In this document: positions 39,271-52,000 of the stretch, in pieces
Layout: every line of letters begins with the position of its first letter
Position numbering within the stretch: the first letter of the stretch is position 1
DNA from: Himantopus leucocephalus
Lineage: Eukaryota; Chordata; Aves; Charadriiformes; Recurvirostridae
Length of the DNA stretch: 64,000 nt
Direction: 5' to 3'
NCBI GenBank assembly: GCA_003993805.1
Contig: RSEF01000003.1
Location: 65,482,057 to 65,546,056, forward strand
Notes under the pieces: generated by a model
What the model was told of the DNA's origin: nothing
Databases searched by the model: none
What the model saw: only the letters and a program-made list of their open reading frames with translations
Translations under genes and position numbers: made by a program

Positions 39271-40999
39271 TTTATTTTTTTAATAATGAAATTGCATTAA
39301 AGAAATTGAGGATACAAATTATTTTTCATAATATAAGATGCCTTGTATTTTAACATCTAAGGAAGTAGTTCTATGAGTTTCTAAAGAGTTACCGTAGAAT
39401 TAAGCACAACAGACTTTTTCCCAGATTAGTCTCAAAGCAGTGAGGTTAACAGCCTAATCCAATAGTCACTGCTTTTGATGATATCCTTTTATACTGGCTT
39501 CAACCAGATCAAGATGGGATCTGATGCAGTATATCCTCTTTTCAGCAAACCAGTTGTTAACATAAACCTTGTTGCTTAAGAGCACCCCTGAAGAGAGACT
39601 GCCTTGAGAGTATGCTTAAGGTTCAATATGTGCTCAAGTACTTTGGTGAACTTTAGTACTTTAAAGAATTTAAAACGTTTTGACAGGAATCCAGAAATTA
39701 GAAAGATTCAGGCAAGTAATTTATTGCATTTGAGAAATGGCTCTCTCATGTAACAAGTACAGGTCAAGAGAAAATAAAATATTGAATCTTTTTTAGAAAT
39801 CTCATACCAGGGCTAGTAAAATTATGTGTGATGGACAAAGAATAATCTTTAATCTAGACCACAAAACAAGCCTTTCAGTCTCCTGTTACATGGAGGTATT
39901 TGGAAAAGGGGGGAGATGCCTACAGAAAGCAAGACAGACTCAAATGTGAAAGCTCAAATTGAAAGTCTTGTTTCAGAAAAAATCTTGTGCAGACTGCCTC
40001 CTAGTCTTGAAGGTACCCAATATGGTGTATATAATATATTCCTGTCTTTCTCATGGACTTGGAAATAGTGTGGAGTCCTGCACTTCTGCTCTGGATCATC
40101 AATGCTCTGTGCCACCCAGAGTGAGGATGAGGCAGATTCCAGGACAGAGGCTGCCGTGAGGCACTCTGTTGTATAGCTACGCTCTGGCAGGCTGGGAGTA
40201 CCTCACAAAGTACAGAATCACTGGATTCAGAAAGGAGGAAATTTCCCCAGACCCTCTCCTGCCGTTGCATGCCTTACCTTTTGACTGCAGAGCAACGTGC
40301 CCCCAACCTCACAGGGACTGTGTGCCCCTTAGCGTGGTTCCCCGCTTCCACCAGCAGTGCAGGGGACACACAACCGTCCTAGCTGTGTCGTCCAGGCTAC
40401 CTAGCCTGGTCAGAGCACTTCCTTGAGTGGTGGGAGATGTAGGTCTTGAAACCTCTAACTGAGGAGGTGTTGAACCAAATGTATCTGTTTCCCTGAGAGA
40501 ATGAGTTATTTAAGAAGCCTACAAGTAAGCGCTTCTTCTTGAGGAGGGCTTGAGACTGTGAGTCCTGGGTAGATCCCGAACATCAGAGAGATGGGTATTT
40601 CGGGTACTCCTTTGTACTCAGTGGTTTTTGATGTATAGGCAATTCCATGTTTGGTGTACGACTTTTCTTGATAATCAATTGGGGTGTATAATGATGCCGC
40701 GTAGGCTATAGGGAGTGCAATTCTGGGTACACGTGCAGATGCCCAAATAACTTTTTAGCTCTAAGTGCCCAAAGTAGCCTTCTTAACATGGCAAGTCAAA
40801 TTCAACTTCATATCACAAAGACTGAAGAGAAAAAGATCACCAAAACTAACTCTTAGAATAAGTGGAAGAAAAAGTAGGAAACCACCTACTGGATAGTTGA
40901 GGAGTATAAAGATAATTCTTTGCTGAAGGAACTGAAACCATTTTATAAAAGTGCTCTGATGTGTCTTTGAAACTCCATTTCACATAGAGATAGCAATCT

Positions 41000-41070
41000 T
41001 GATTCTCAGCTGGTATAAACTGTCAGGGATACATTGAAGCCAATTTCCTCCAGCTTCTGATCTGGCCCAG
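41000..41070. repeat. Ancient palindromic dispersed repeat copy
   Basis: The order of motifs is GATTCTCAGCTGGTATAAAC, then ACATTGAAGCCAAT, then CCAGCTTCTGATCTGGCCC. This closely follows a dispersed amniote repeat in which 'gatctcagctggtgtaaat' and its inverted partner 'caccagctgaggatctggccc' flank 'cattgaagtcaatgg'. It is the clearest copy in the window. I cannot give the library name with certainty. Confidence 0.55.
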
Positions 41071-41685
41071 AGATACCATCTACTGCTATCTATACTAGTA
41101 TCATCTAGTATCATCTATGCTGGCATCAGGATGAAATGTACATGTCTGCATATAGCTTTGTGTCTGACAAAGACATAGAACTGTGCTAACACAGAAGAGA
41201 AAAATAACCAGTACAGAATAAAATTAATACCGATGGCTGAAAAATTCTGTGTACATGATAATGCACTGGTTACTCTTTAGTTTCTGGTTTTATTTATTTA
41301 AGAGGTGTTTCCTTCAAACTGGCTGATAGTTATATTAGCTTCATTCACAGAATTTTTCCAATTCAATACAAGAGCATATCCCCTCCTACTGAAGGCAGAT
41401 GTTGTAGTAACACACCTAGTGTACTGCTACTGTTTCATGCAGAGAGGATAAAATACATGAGGCAGTCAGGGAAATGGCGGTTAAGTGTGATCGTTGCACT
41501 GTTTTTTGGCAACAAAAAAGGCTGTGCTTTTGCTCCTTTAGAAATCCCCAAATTTGCAGCTGGTCAGTTAGAATGCAAAGGCTAATGTGCACAAGTGACC
41601 GAGGTTTATTTTGCAACATTTTGTCAACAGTCTTATAGAGCCTCGCAGCTCTCAAAGGCTTTGTAGAGTGTCTTCCTCTGATGGA

Positions 41686-41729
41686 ATGTGCGCACACGTG
41701 TGTGTGTGTGCGCGCGCGCGCGTGCGCGT
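41686..41729. repeat. 44-nt alternating purine-pyrimidine tract (TG/CG)
   Basis: Every position from 41686 to 41729 alternates purine and pyrimidine, with a GTGTGTGTGTG part followed by CGCGCGCGCG. Such mixed TG/CG tracts readily adopt Z-DNA under negative supercoiling. The CpG-rich core stands out in this CpG-poor intergenic region. It is a variable-length microsatellite in any case. Confidence 0.85.
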
Positions 41730-44299
41730 TCATGTGCACTCGCATGCCTGTTCTCCTAAGGGAGTTTTACAAGACTTCTACACGTTGGATGTAAGCTCAA
41801 TGATGCCAGCCTGCAGGAACGCAGGTCTGGAGATGTAGAGTGCGATGGTACCGGTCGCATGACTACTGCCTGAGGTGAGAAATTCCAGTAATTTTCCCTG
41901 CTGTTATGGGAAACGTCGTGTGTAATTCCAGTTTTGACAGGTTTTTCTGTAATTGGTATTTGGACGCACCTTTTGCTGGAACAAGACTCTGCCCCTCAGG
42001 CTGGGATCTGACAGTCTGCGGCAGTGCTACTGCCTCTGCTTCTGCGCTAACGCCGGTGCCTGCACAGCTCTGCACGGGAACCGTGCGGGGAACTGACCAG
42101 GTTTTAAAAAAAAAAATCCCACCCCAGCATCAAAGGCCTATTTTTTTCCGTTGGATCAACCACGGATTCCTGTGCTGGATGAATAAATGGCTGTAGAAAT
42201 ACTTGTGGCAGTGTGGTGGTGGGAGAGTCCAGGGGTCGAGAGCAAGTGCCTGGGGAGGAAGGGCTGGCAGCTTCTTGAGGTAACTCAGCTGATGCTAACT
42301 TGCCCACTGCCCGGCTCTTGTGTAGGTGTGCGTACTTGCACCACCGCTGCTCTGATATAGGTTTGTGCTCAATCGAGCAGACTTAAACGCCCGCCTAAGG
42401 CACAAGACAAAGGGGAATTTAACCTTTTCTTGCGATCATGGGCTGTGAAATATACCATTGCCGCTGGAATGCTGGAGCTGCCTTAGCGCTGCCTCCAAAC
42501 CCAGGCAAGGTCTTGATGTGCTAAATGCAAAAGTAAAGACTTGTCATTGGTACCAACTTACCAGTCAATTTGCTTACTGTGTACACAGCACCATATTTTT
42601 GACACCTCTGTCACCATTCAGCATGTGGGGTGTGTTCTGGCATGCATTTTAAAATGGCTGTATCACCACTGCATTAGCAGGCAGGCAGTTTGAAATAATA
42701 TTTGAAAGACCTGTAAGCAGACAAACTCTAAAATTTGAAATTAATTTGTCTTGAATAGATTTGGCCTGAAGATGGGTAGAAACCTGAGCTGTACCAGTCG
42801 GAAGTAGTTCAGCTTTAACTCCACTGGTACTTGCAGTCACACTCATTCTGGCATTGAGCAACCTCCATTCCTGCGCCTGTGCTACAAGAGCGAGATCTGT
42901 GTATGTAATTCTTTAGTGTGATCCTGACTCTTCTTAAAAGGAAGGTTATAACTAGGAAAGGATTTTCACTAGGTACATGGTGTTGAAAGTTTGATGCTTA
43001 AAATCACCTCTTCTGAAAAATTCTGACATCAGAACGTGATTAACTGTGCTATTCCTGTCGTATCTTATTTCAGGAAGTCCACAGTAGTGCCATGGAAGCG
43101 GGACAGTATTATTTTACATAGCATGCAGATTTAGTTTCGAGATGTATGCTGACAGTCCATGTTGCTCCTTCTGTCATAATGAAACAAAGCAATTAAGTTT
43201 GCAAAACCTCAAATACTCTTTTTACTTGATCTTTAGAGCTGCTGAAAATACTTTTACTGTCAGAAACACACCTTCTTTGCTTGTGCTGAGATAGTAACGA
43301 GCTACTGGTCTTCCAGCTCTGTCCTAGTGTACCAATGGCTACACGGTGGACATTTTACCTGTTTGTTAATATAAGGTTAGACCCTGAAGTCCATACATAC
43401 TTTTTATTCCAGCACAGTTCTCCCTAAAGTCAAAAGATTTTTTCTGAATAGGACTGATTAAACATGTCAGGAATTAGATCTGTATTTGTTTCGTGCCAGC
43501 AGTGTGTTCAGTACTGTCAAGTATGTAATTGTTTCTATCTCAGGCATTTAAAATTCTTTATATACTCTAGTGTCTACAGACTGACTCAAATAACTCCACG
43601 ATTTTGATGAAAGACTCTTTCAAATTTTCTGTAGGGCCATGGCAATAACAATAATTTCAGGATGGGATTTCAAAACCTTTGTGAACAAGTGATCTCCCCC
43701 CCTCCCAGTCCTACAAGGAAGACCTGTGTGGGATTTCCTTTTTCTAATTGTGAAATTAAATTATTGCAAAGGCAAGGAAATACAAGCTGAAATTCAGGAC
43801 CAACTGAACAGCAAAAAACTTTCTATGGAAATGGAGCTCAGAATTTAAATTATAAACCTATAGTTTCATGTTATATGAAGCTCACTTATCAAAGGATATC
43901 AGACACTGTGCTGCTAAGGATTTAAGTAAAGTAATATGCTAGAAAAAAAAGATCCCTGAAGCAGTGGATAAGTGACCTCCTCACCACCTTTTAGATTGTG
44001 GGGAGGTTCTCCAACGCAGCTCTGAGGCAGCCCCGGGGCAGGTTTTCTTGGCTCCTGAGACAAAGGTTGTGGCCCCCAGGACTGCTGCAGGGGTTCACAG
44101 GGTCTGTCATCCTCTCTGGTCCCTCACCCCGTGCCATTACTGATCCCCACCTCAGTGCTTCAGCCCCCGCAAGCACTCAGGGATGGATGGGGAAGGAGCT
44201 GGGAGGCCAGAAGGGCAGAGACAGTGAAGACCTGAGTACCTCAGCCTCAGGAGGCAGGAAAATCAGAGGCAGATCCACTTTGGACCTGATTTCTAAGTT

Positions 44300-44385
44300 A
44301 GCCCTGCTTTGAGCAGGAGATTGGACAAGACGACCTCCGCAGGCCCCTTCCAACCTAGGTTATATATGACTTTGTGTTTTTATGA
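44300..44385 (+). mobile_element. CR1 LINE 3' end (5'-truncated)
   Basis: The segment reads CCCTGCTTTGAGCAGGAGAT, then TTGGACAAGACGACCTCCGC, then a CCCCTTCCAACCT block, ending with a decayed octamer tail (ACTTTGTGTTTTTATG) in place of ATTCTATG repeats. This is the standard CR1 3' end in plus orientation, the dominant LINE of birds and other sauropsids. Divergence from consensus suggests a moderately old copy. No reverse-transcriptase coding part is recognisable next to it, so it is a short dead fragment. Confidence 0.85.
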
Positions 44386-46689
44386 AAAAAATCTACTTTG
44401 CAGTGTGATTCATTTGAAAAGCATGAGCAATTTTTCATGTAGCATCTATTTATAGTTATTGGACATTCTCAACATTTAAAAGGAATTTCAGAGTATTTCT
44501 ACCGTGCAGTTCTTCAGCCTTGGATTAATGGCAAATATTTCCCTTTTTGGCTTTGCCTCTGAAAATCTTCTTATTGTACTGATACGTGGAAATCAGCTCC
44601 TGATGTCTGAATAAAATGGAGTATGCACATCCTTGAGCAAGACCACAGTGCTCCTAAGTCACCCGTGCAATTTTAGAGCCATTTTTTCTGTTATGGTATT
44701 AGTGGAATATATGTGACCGATAAAGATATATTGAAGTGCTGCAATTTATTAATTAATTGTTCCAAACAACTCCTAACATTAAAGACATGATCCCTCCTCT
44801 ATCAGAGATACAGCAAGAACTGGTAACAAATAAATAATGGTAAAAAGTGTCTGAGAAATAATCAAATAAATGAAATTGTTTGCAAAGTAAAAGGATATTT
44901 AATGAGTCAAATCCAGTCCAGAAACAAAAATAATTGTTTCAGTTTGTCTTTGAATTGTAGCTTAATAATAGAGACAAAAATGGCTGAGCAGGGGAAGCAA
45001 CCTATCAGTCAAATTGTGATACCTTTACTTTAAAAAGCATTTTATTTCACAAATAGTCCTATTAATTTGATCTAACAGATAGGAGAGTATCACAGTTAAG
45101 TCATGCAGCCTTGAGGTTGTAAGTGAAGACCTGAGGCAAGGTTAGCTTTAGTATCACATTTTTTTCAGTTGATAAGTCGGAAATAAACACCTTCTCCTCT
45201 CAACAGAAACACCGAGGAGAGCAGGATGTTAAGTTTTATTGTGTATCCTGTTTTTTAGCCAGCTCAGTATTACTTTTAAAAACTTGCAGAGTCTTCTGCG
45301 GGCTTTGTGTGAACAGAAAATAGTCACAGACAGCTATTCTTTTGCTTGCTGAAAATTAGTATCAAGCACTTCTACAATACAGTCTAGACAGGAAATTGCC
45401 TTGTCCTTCAGCAGAAAATTGATTAGGTAATTCATTACATCAGTCATCTGAGACACTCCATCCTTTGAAAATTTGTTTTCTGTGGCTCTGATAAAGGTAA
45501 GATCTATAGGTTTTCTCTTCTAAGTAGGTGAGTCATCTTAGGCTGGACATTTCACACATGTTTTCTTAGGACAGCAACTCTTCTCTGTGGCTAAGCCAAT
45601 TGAGGAAAAACATTAAACTTACCTGATGCTTATCTGTAGGGTGCTCAGGCTACAGGACAGAATAAGCCTCCTATAAAGAACCCTTGGTACTTCTGTTCCT
45701 CTTCAGCTGGCAAACAATGGCTTTTGTTCGTGTCTGAAATGTTGGCACTCCCCCAAGAGAATGCTCTCAGTAGAACCTTAATCTCCCCGAAGTATTTTCT
45801 TTTTATTGCTGTCTATTGATTTTTATTTTCGTGTGTAGATCACAGCATATACTTTAACTCTGTAGATCAGCCCAGAAAATTCTTGGTTACATGATGCATT
45901 CTTCTTCTGATGCATTAGTGTTTTGGATGTTAATCACAGTTAACTGACTTTTAGCATTTGCAGTCAGATTGTGACATAGGTGAACCTAAAAATGTGCCCG
46001 ATGGATTCCAGCCGACAGAAAAAATAAGTCAGAGAGTAAAGAAATGCAGCAATTTATATAAATTATGGCCGGGAAGAATTCAGGGGGCAGGAAAGCATGA
46101 ACAGAACAATAAATGAGCTGAATGTGAGTATATGACATGGCAAAAAGGAAAGCAATTAATAAATCAGTCTTTAAAAAGTAGTGAAGCAAAGAAAGACAAT
46201 AAAAGAAACAGTTTAAAAAAATATTTTTTAACAATGATTCACCGAAGGGTTTTGTCCCTTTTTCCACTTAAATATGTAGTTTTACAGCCTTGATTTGGAC
46301 AGAAAGTGACTTTAAAAAAATGCTGAAAAAGCTAAGAAACTATCCTTCAAAAAACTGAAGCGATGTCCAAGCAAGCAAAAGAGAAGAGAATGTGAGAAGT
46401 GGCAAATTAAGCGTATTGACACAAATCACAGGCCAACAATAAATGTTTTAGGGACTATTTGCTAAATGCATAAAAACTAACAGCCAGCTCTTCCTCAAAG
46501 CCATTGGGAATGGGGAGCCTTTCTTGGAGTCATTAAGGCCAATTGACATATCAATGAGAGGATAAATTACAGCCGAAAAAACAAAGGGATTCTTGCATGT
46601 TTCCTCAGCCTGGAAGATCTTAGATATTCACACTCCAGAAGTCGTCTGTAGAAGAACGTATCAGAAGATCTGTTTTAAACTGAAATGTC
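44386..46689. other. Intergenic DNA between two LINE fragments
   Basis: AT-rich with no recognised gene. From about 46300 onward the sequence may already belong to the 5' part of the old LINE called from 46690, since adenine-rich stretches resembling decayed LINE coding sequence occur there. I cannot align that part securely. Confidence 0.4.
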
Positions 46690-47915
46690 TGTGGAGGAGG
46701 TTATAGAACAAATTTACAAAATGAACAGTAGCAAACTGCCAGGACCATATGGTATTTACCCAGGAGATCTAAAGGAAATTGAGGATGAAATAGCTGAACT
46801 ACTATCTTCCTGAAAACTGCCTCTATAGTAAAGCTCTGGAAGGTAGCGACTATGACACTAACTTTTTACAAGTATCTCAATTAGGGATTGTGGGATTACA
46901 GACCAATGATTTTGATTTCTAGGAAGTAACACACAATGTGGAAAAAATAATCTTAACTTACATGTGGGGTGATAAACTCTGTACTAGATGCTACCACTCA
47001 GAAAAAAAAAGGTCTTGGAAATGTAACACATAATTCTGTGAAAAACTCAGTTTCACGTTCAGTAAAAGTCAAAGAAGCAACTACAAAATAAGACAGAATT
47101 TTTAGGTATTACACGGGTTCTTCAGCATATGAGCCCCTTTCCAAAATGCATGCCAAAACTCACTCCTTCTCCCCGCCCCCATTTGTTCTGATAAACATAT
47201 TACCTCTGTTTCCAAGCCGCTTGCTTTGATATGTCCTTGGGCCACCACAGAAAGAACAATGCTACCAATAAAAGAGCAGGAAATTATTACTGCAGGAATA
47301 GAGAACAAAACATCATGTCAAGCTATGTCCACTTTCAAATATTATGTTACATTTCTGGTCTTCCCTCCTATCTCTCATCCCCAGAAGGGACAGGGCAGAA
47401 CTAGAAAAGGTTCAAGGAAGGGCAATAACAGTGATCAAAGAGATGAAACAGCTTCCATAAGAGGAACAACTAAATTGTTTAGGACTGTTCAGCCAGGGAG
47501 AGACAACTTAATTTTGTACAGCTATCATGGCCTGGAGAAGATGAACAGTCAATGATTTTTTTTGTACAAAAGCTAGCGAGAGCTCAAATTATAATTTTGA
47601 GGGGTAGGTTGAAAATGAACAAAATTAGTTATACTGTGGAACTCTTTCACATGGGATATTTCAATATTAAACTTGTACAGCTGTTCAGAAAGCTAATTAA
47701 TGGAGGAAAAATCTACCAGATACTATAAGCATGAAGATAATACTTCTCATTCAGGAATTTGCTGAAACACTAATCCCTGGAGATTGCAAAAGTATTGTGG
47801 GGAAGTACTGGCATATTCTGGCTTGGTTTTTACACTGTTACCAAGATATTTGTTATTTGCCACTGTTGAGGAGGTGTTACACTTCTGGGTGGATTTTTGG
47901 TCTTAAACAGTAAGC
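46690..47915 (+). mobile_element. Old CR1/L3-like LINE remnant with reverse-transcriptase and 3' UTR parts
   Basis: Near 46735-46800 the plus strand can still be read as a reverse-transcriptase block with PGPYGIYP, close to the PGPDGIHP motif of CR1-clade elements, followed by DLKEIEDEIAEL. Near 46890-46925 an 'attacagaccaatgattttgatttctagg' block matches the next conserved part. From about 47385 a GGTTCAAGGAAGGGCAATAA block, then TGTTCAGCCAGGGAGAG, then TTAATGGAGGAAAAATCTAC correspond to the end of the second reading frame and the 3' UTR. The end near 47880-47912 resembles 'gggctagatggacctttggtctgaccc'. Many stops and indels show that it is long dead. The middle (47100-47380) is poorly matched and may contain another insertion. 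Confidence 0.65.
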
Positions 47916-48969
47916 TATACGTATAGTCCCTCATTTGCACATAGGGGTACCCCACACAAGGGTATAAGAGATTTCAAGGTTAATTTCTGAAGTCCCTTTT
48001 GCCCTGGTGTGTGCGCAGAGCCTCAGTCAGAATCTACCTTCTCTTTCTCTTAGGCATAAATGTGGCTATATTTTAGGTATGAAGGGAATGGCATGGCTTC
48101 TGCCAATATTTGGCCTCTCAAAAATGCAAACAACTTAATCAGATCTCGAGTAAACGAAAAAAAAAGGTGTTGATCTGAAATAATAAATTATTGTTTAGTA
48201 TTAATTGCACACAACATTGTGCCTCTGAAGAAGAGTGTGAAATTCTGTGTAATCATCTTGAGAAGAAGATTCGAAAATGTCGATAAAGAAAATCTGTGCC
48301 CAGGAATCATTTGAGTGAGGGTGACAAATAAAAAGAAGTAAAAATATTTAAATCTTTCGGGCAGTTGGATTCTTTTTTCAACATACAACAAAATTAGATC
48401 TCCTTTAAGGCTTAGTATCTGTAGACGTCAGAGAGTTATGAATTCTATCAGAAAAGGGATTTATAAGTGCAACTCTGTTGCCAAATTAGAGCTGAAATTT
48501 TAAATTAGAAAGAGATCCTCATGTGTCTAAAGTGTGGCCATTTTCCACACAGAGTTTCTGATGAAGTAGGTAGGAATAAAATGCTCCTTCAGTTTGCACT
48601 TTGCTGATGAGTATTTGACTTTCATGGTGACACTTGCTTTCTAAGGGTAGAAATGAACGCAAACTGTTAACTTCTGCTTGTTGCTTGAGACCGTACAGGA
48701 ATTAATTGAGTGCTTTTCGGTTTCTAGAATCAACATTCAAACAAACAGAAAAAATCTGGCATAACTGGAAACTTCACTAGCAGTCCCTGATTGCTGCAAA
48801 TCAAATGACTGGAGTCTGATCTCACTTTTTCTCCTTGATGACAATCCATATAAAAAAAAAGTTGCATTGACCAGTAGGTAGGGACTTATAGCTACAATTT
48901 AAAAATATGCCATTACAGGAAGAATGAATAGAACATTTGGGCAGATTTCAGACAAGATTTCTTTCTCCG

Positions 48970-49020
48970 CCCTTGGGCAAATCACTCACTTAGCTGTTCC
49001 TCTCTTTTTCTCTTACTTTT
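48970..49020 (+). repeat. Possible MIR-like SINE core
   Basis: CCTTGGGCAAATCACTCACT followed by a T/C-rich stretch resembles the MIR segment 'ccttgggcaagtcacttaacctctctg'. Only this short part is convincing. Confidence 0.3.
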
Positions 49021-52000
49021 TTGCCAGCTTTATATTTATGCCAGCAGATGTATATTGCCAGCAATGTAACTCCTCCGCACTTCAAAAATTCCTGATAACT
49101 GTCAGGATGCATTGGCTCTAAATTGATACAATAATCAATATGGGTCTGGCCGGACCTCACTGATTCAGAGAGATTTTAACTAGCCAGTTACAACTTTGCA
49201 GCCCGCTGTAACATCAAAATTGGAAAGTTTTGAATCTTTCCTTGTGGTTTGGCCACAACTGGCGGCAATACTCACCAGTGTGGTAATGGGGAGAAAATTT
49301 TTGTTTCTGTTTGCTGGACTCCATGTTTTCTGAGCCTCAAAGGTGATAAGGAGGCAGCCTTTGCTTCTGGGACTGTTGGGTCCTTCCAGGTGGCTGAGAG
49401 ATTTTCTGGATTCAATCAATTTTCTGAAGAGTCTCCTCAACTGAATATATTTTTTCTCTCTAACCACATGCCCCATTCAGCAGACTTACTAAAGAAAAGG
49501 CAAACAGTAGCAACATCAGCTCCCCTTTGCTGGGAAAAAGCACCTCTGTGAAGCAAGGGGTAAAGTTAGCAGAGAAATTCAGTTTACTTTTTTTTCTGCC
49601 AGCTAATGTCTTTGTAACCCAAGAGGGCTTAATTTCACAGTGATGTTAGTTTGACTCATTTCACGACAACTGTTTTTTCAAGTTGTTTTTAGAAGACGAA
49701 AAATTCTATGAAAGGTGCACAGCTCTGGCAACAAGCTAATAGGGAACAGCCTGCTACAGCCCAAAGTATATGAGCCCTCACTTGCCAATCTAGCAGTCGT
49801 TCCCTGTCGGTATGATTGGATTATTTCATTGGATTATTTCCCAGATGGGCATTAATGTGTTTGTAGGGCACATTCAGTTAAGGGGTCAATGTTTATTAAA
49901 GCTGCAGATATTGCATTTGCTCCGAGCATGTAATTAAAACAGCAGACTGCTCTCTGTTTTGCCTTTCATACAGTAGGCTGTATCATAAAACAGCTCTGGA
50001 TGATTTCGCCACCTGTTTTTGTCAAGAGCTTTAAAATAGAATATATTATAGGCTTCTTATATGAAATGAAATAGTATTTTCCCATAAAGCTAAGGTTTTC
50101 AAATATTATGATTTATGCTGTAGGCAGGGAAATTCCATATTCCCCCAAAGACCTCTGCATTAGTTTATGGATTTGTTGTACCTTTCTCCCTCCAGAGCTC
50201 CCTGCTTTGCTATTTAATCTGGAGGGGAAATCTTCAGTGAAATAAACATGACTTAGGTCTATAATTTCTACATAGATTATACTGTACATAGCCATTCTTG
50301 CATAAAAGCAAGATTCTGATCATATTGTGATTCAATCATACTTTTTAATGTAAACAATATTAGTGATATTCATTGTCTTACAATTGCCCCTCCCTAAAAT
50401 ATCAATAGTGTCTATTTTCAGGAAGATAAAAAGTTATTGTTTCTTACCTATCCTGTCTTCTGCAATTCCATTCTGCATTTTACATTATATATTCTAAGAT
50501 TGTTTCAGTTCAATGGTGAATGAAATTATAGTTCTTATATATAATATATTATGTATTATGTATTATAAATTAACCATTGAGATCAAGCAACCTTTTATCA
50601 GTAGTTTGAATAACTTTAAGCAGTAAAATACAGTAGTCCTGGGCATTAAAATGCTATGTTCATTGCTCCAATACACCATTTCTACCATACAAATTCAGTA
50701 TTCAAAGGCTTTGCTTCCCTTATTCTGTCTTTAGAAGAAAGTCTCAGAATCACATCCCCAGGTTCAGCCAAGAAGAAATCTGCAGACCTGAAAAATGAAG
50801 GCAGAAAGACTTCTTGGTTTTCAAAGCAACCTTTTCACCATATGTCATTAAGAGGCTAGATCTCCTCTAAGAGCCTCTTCCAATTGTACTGGCTTAGCGC
50901 TATTCCAGAAGCTTACCATGTCCAATCACCCTAAAAGAATCCTAATCAGGCCTTAGGCTAAAATGCTGCATTGACAGGAAAGCTGGGCAGTAAGTAACGT
51001 TGCATTTGCTTCAGCTGATGGCCTTGTCAAATAACTGCATTTCCAACTTCTGGAGTTAAAATAGATGAAGTGTCATTGAAAATCAACGTCAGTCTTTTGT
51101 TCCCAGGTAGGCAAACACGTTAGGTCTGCAAGTAAGTCTGAGATTGTAGCCTTGACTCGTATTTGAGGGTTTGGATCTGCAAGATGAGCCTGGATGGACA
51201 ACATTCAAGGATGATGCTTTGCATTAGACATCTATTTAAGAAGTGTCCTTCGGAGCTGCTTATATCCTAAGAGTATCGGACTTCTTCAGGACTTCTGATC
51301 CAGCCCTTCCCTCTCTGAGATCTGTGTTCTTAACAGCTCTCAAAACTCCTGTAATTTGCCTCCTCTTGTCCTGTTTGGTGCTGCTCTAGGGCTCTGAAAA
51401 TAGCATGCTGTAGTCCTGACTCCACTGATGTGTTAGACACTGGCCTGGAGCTCTCTGTATGGCTGTGTTATGGCAAGATTGATAAGACTTCCAAGACAGT
51501 GGTTTGGGTTTTGATTTTTTTTTTTTTCATTTGGGTGACTAACAGCATTTAAGTCAAAAGAAACCACGGTGTTTAACTGATTTGAATTGGTATTTTAAGC
51601 CCTGATCATCTCACAGGTTTCATGCACACAGTCATTGTGAAATGTAAACTATCAAGCTCACATGTGGTTTACGTGCAATAACTAAAGCAGATATATTTGA
51701 TTTGCTAGTAACTTGCTCTGCATGACTTCTGTTCCTAAAAGATGCAGGGCACAAAATAGCAAGGTATATCATTGATATGATTAGAAAGATGATGGGAATA
51801 TTCACTTCTATTTTTCAATTCGAATGACCACCTGTGGTAATCAGCCTATGAGTTTAGTTACCTGTTTGCAGATTATCACGTAAAAGCAGCACATTGAACC
51901 AGCGTCACTGAATGAGGGGAGAAGGCTGCCCGCTTATGTTTCCCATGCCCTGGATGCTACACCAACTTAAGGGCAGCTTATGGAGGTTTGGGGAAGTTGT

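Larger units (their letters stand above)
39271..44299. other. Intergenic DNA with a GC-richer block at its end
   Basis: No gene was recognised. The block 43995-44290 is visibly richer in GC and CC/GG runs than its flanks and directly precedes a CR1 tail. It may be an upstream part of the same LINE that I cannot align, or unrelated sequence. A frame of 104 codons on the plus strand crosses it but has no recognisable domain. Confidence 0.45.

Noticed and set aside
43998..44312. A 104-codon plus-strand frame
   Set aside because: It runs from a GC-rich block into the CR1 tail and has no family resemblance.
50845..50895. 'gctagatctcctctaagagcctcttccaattg' as a CR1 3' end
   Set aside because: It has the rhythm of the CR1 tail but mismatches at most diagnostic bases and lacks the octamer tail.
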